Below are positions 4,660 to 5,031 of a DNA stretch of 5,031 nt, piece after piece. The stretch comes from DATKHR01 sp035939575 (GTDB taxonomy: Bacteria > Acidobacteriota > Vicinamibacteria > Vicinamibacterales > CAVVIG01), in contig DASZFS010000138.1 in assembly GCA_035939575.1 (NCBI GenBank), forward strand, positions 1-5,031, in the 5' to 3' direction. Each line of letters begins with the position of its first letter. Position 1 is the stretch's first letter. A program made the translations under genes and the position numbers. The notes beneath the pieces are model-generated. The model searched no databases, was not told the DNA's origin, and saw only the letters and a program-made list of their open reading frames with translations.

Positions 4660-5031
4660 TCAGAACCTGTGGATGCGACGATCATTCGCGGAACACGGCA
4701 TCGAACCGGATCCCGAGCGTCGATCGCCGGCTGCGTTCAGCCGCTGCTTGAGCTCACGGATGTTCCGTTCGCCGGCCGCAAGAGCGTTCTCGGATGTGTG
4801 GACCGAGTAGGCGCCGAGGGGCAGTTCGTGCGGGTGCGGGACGGCAGATCTGAGAACGTAGATTGCGCCCACAAACGTGATTGGCGCGTCGCTCTTCTCA
4901 AAGCTACAAGTTCGCCTTCTACCGCGGAGCTCAAGACTTTCTCCAGTTCTGGGCAGCCACCGAGGAGCCGAACATGTTCTCTTGCTCAGAACATGCCGTG
5001 TGAATTGGCTCGGGGCACATTCGGCGCGAGC
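4660..5031 (-). CDS. Possible partial gene entering from the right edge, unrecognised
   Basis: The minus frame is open for 123 codons from the window edge to the TGA at 4660-4662 without an ATG; the only candidate start, GTG at 4870-4872, has no ribosome binding site. Between roughly 4720 and 4900 about three quarters of codons end in G or C. It reads as a strand (APITFVGAIYVLRSAV), a Pro/His loop (PHPHELPLGAYSVHTSE) and an amphipathic helix (NALAAGERNIRELKQRLNAA). Right of about 4900 codon use becomes poor (AGA, AGG, CGA, ACA) and the opposite strand looks better. The last 25 codons are low-complexity Ser/Gly/Arg. It may be a gene 3' end, a decayed gene or a shadow. No family is recognised. 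Confidence 0.3.
   Translation of the reverse strand, partial: ARAECAPSQFTRHVLSKRTCSAPRWLPRTGESLELRGRRRTCSFEKSDAPITFVGAIYVLRSAVPHPHELPLGAYSVHTSENALAAGERNIRELKQRLNAAGDRRSGSGSMPCSANDRRIHRF
4881..5003 (+). CDS. Possible short coding fragment, plus strand
   Basis: From a TTG at 4881-4883 to the TGA at 5001-5003 the frame encodes 40 residues, the core being YKFAFYRGAQDFLQFWAATE followed by EPNMFSCSEHAV. The aromatic and acidic pattern and G/C-ending codons are more protein-like than the minus frame over the same bases. The TTG start follows an in-frame TGA and has no Shine-Dalgarno. It might be the decayed 3' end of a plus-strand gene. I do not recognise the family. Confidence 0.22.
   Translation: MARRSSQSYKFAFYRGAQDFLQFWAATEEPNMFSCSEHAV

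Larger units (their letters stand above)
4594..5031. other. Right flank with competing coding frames
   Basis: Three frames are long or protein-like here. The minus frame is open from 5031 to a TGA at 4660-4662 and is strongest between about 4720 and 4900. The plus frame of positions 4726, 4729 and so on is open to the right edge. A plus frame at 4881-5003 contains YKFAFYRGAQDFLQFWAATE. They cannot all be real. TTGACG occurs about 50 bases ahead of the Fno-like gene (minus strand), but no convincing -10 box follows at the right spacing. No tRNA or clear terminator is seen. Confidence 0.45.

Noticed and set aside
1..5031. CRISPR array, rRNA, insertion sequence or replication origin
   Set aside because: No regularly spaced repeats, conserved rRNA segments, transposase motifs or iteron clusters were seen.

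Overview
The window is GC-rich bacterial DNA (I judge roughly 60% G+C by eye) with compact genes. Every gene I can support lies on the minus strand. The codon usage, the lone type II NADH dehydrogenase, the FitA/VapB-type toxin-antitoxin pair and a short orphan protein of a kind I associate with Acidobacteriota and similar soil or sediment lineages suggest such a free-living bacterium. This assignment is weak: there is no rRNA or other phylogenetic marker.

Layout from left to right. Positions 1-377 hold no convincing gene. They contain a tandem pair of TGGGTACAGT repeats, a 14-bp perfect palindrome just behind vapC, and competing open frames at the left edge. Positions 378-1012 hold a complete vapBC operon (PIN-domain RNase toxin and ribbon-helix-helix antitoxin, ATGA overlap). 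It is preceded at 1006-1047 by an AT-rich control region in which a sigma-70-like promoter lies inside a 9-bp inverted repeat; the predicted transcript would start at the vapB start codon. Positions 1110-2465 encode a full-length NDH-2. Positions 2550-3185 encode a RutE-like nitroreductase-family flavoprotein with a small Cys-rich insertion. Positions 3186-3672 have no intact gene of normal size, but 3282-3472 carries what reads as the frameshifted N-terminal remnant of an NADPH-dependent FMN reductase. Positions 3673-3885 encode a 70-residue orphan protein. Positions 3988-4593 encode a COG2085 / F420H2:NADP oxidoreductase-like dehydrogenase. Positions 4594-5031 contain a possible partial gene entering from the right edge, with unresolved strand and frame.

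The respiratory and redox genes (NDH-2, nitroreductase, FMN-reductase remnant, Fno-like protein) share a chemistry of NAD(P)H and flavin or deazaflavin hydride transfer and one transcription direction. The gaps of 84 to several hundred bases argue for a loose co-directional cluster rather than one tight operon. I see no clearly novel multi-gene system. The most informative items are the vapBC operator/promoter architecture, the orphan 70-residue protein, the CxxC-bearing insertion in the nitroreductase, and the decayed FMN reductase.
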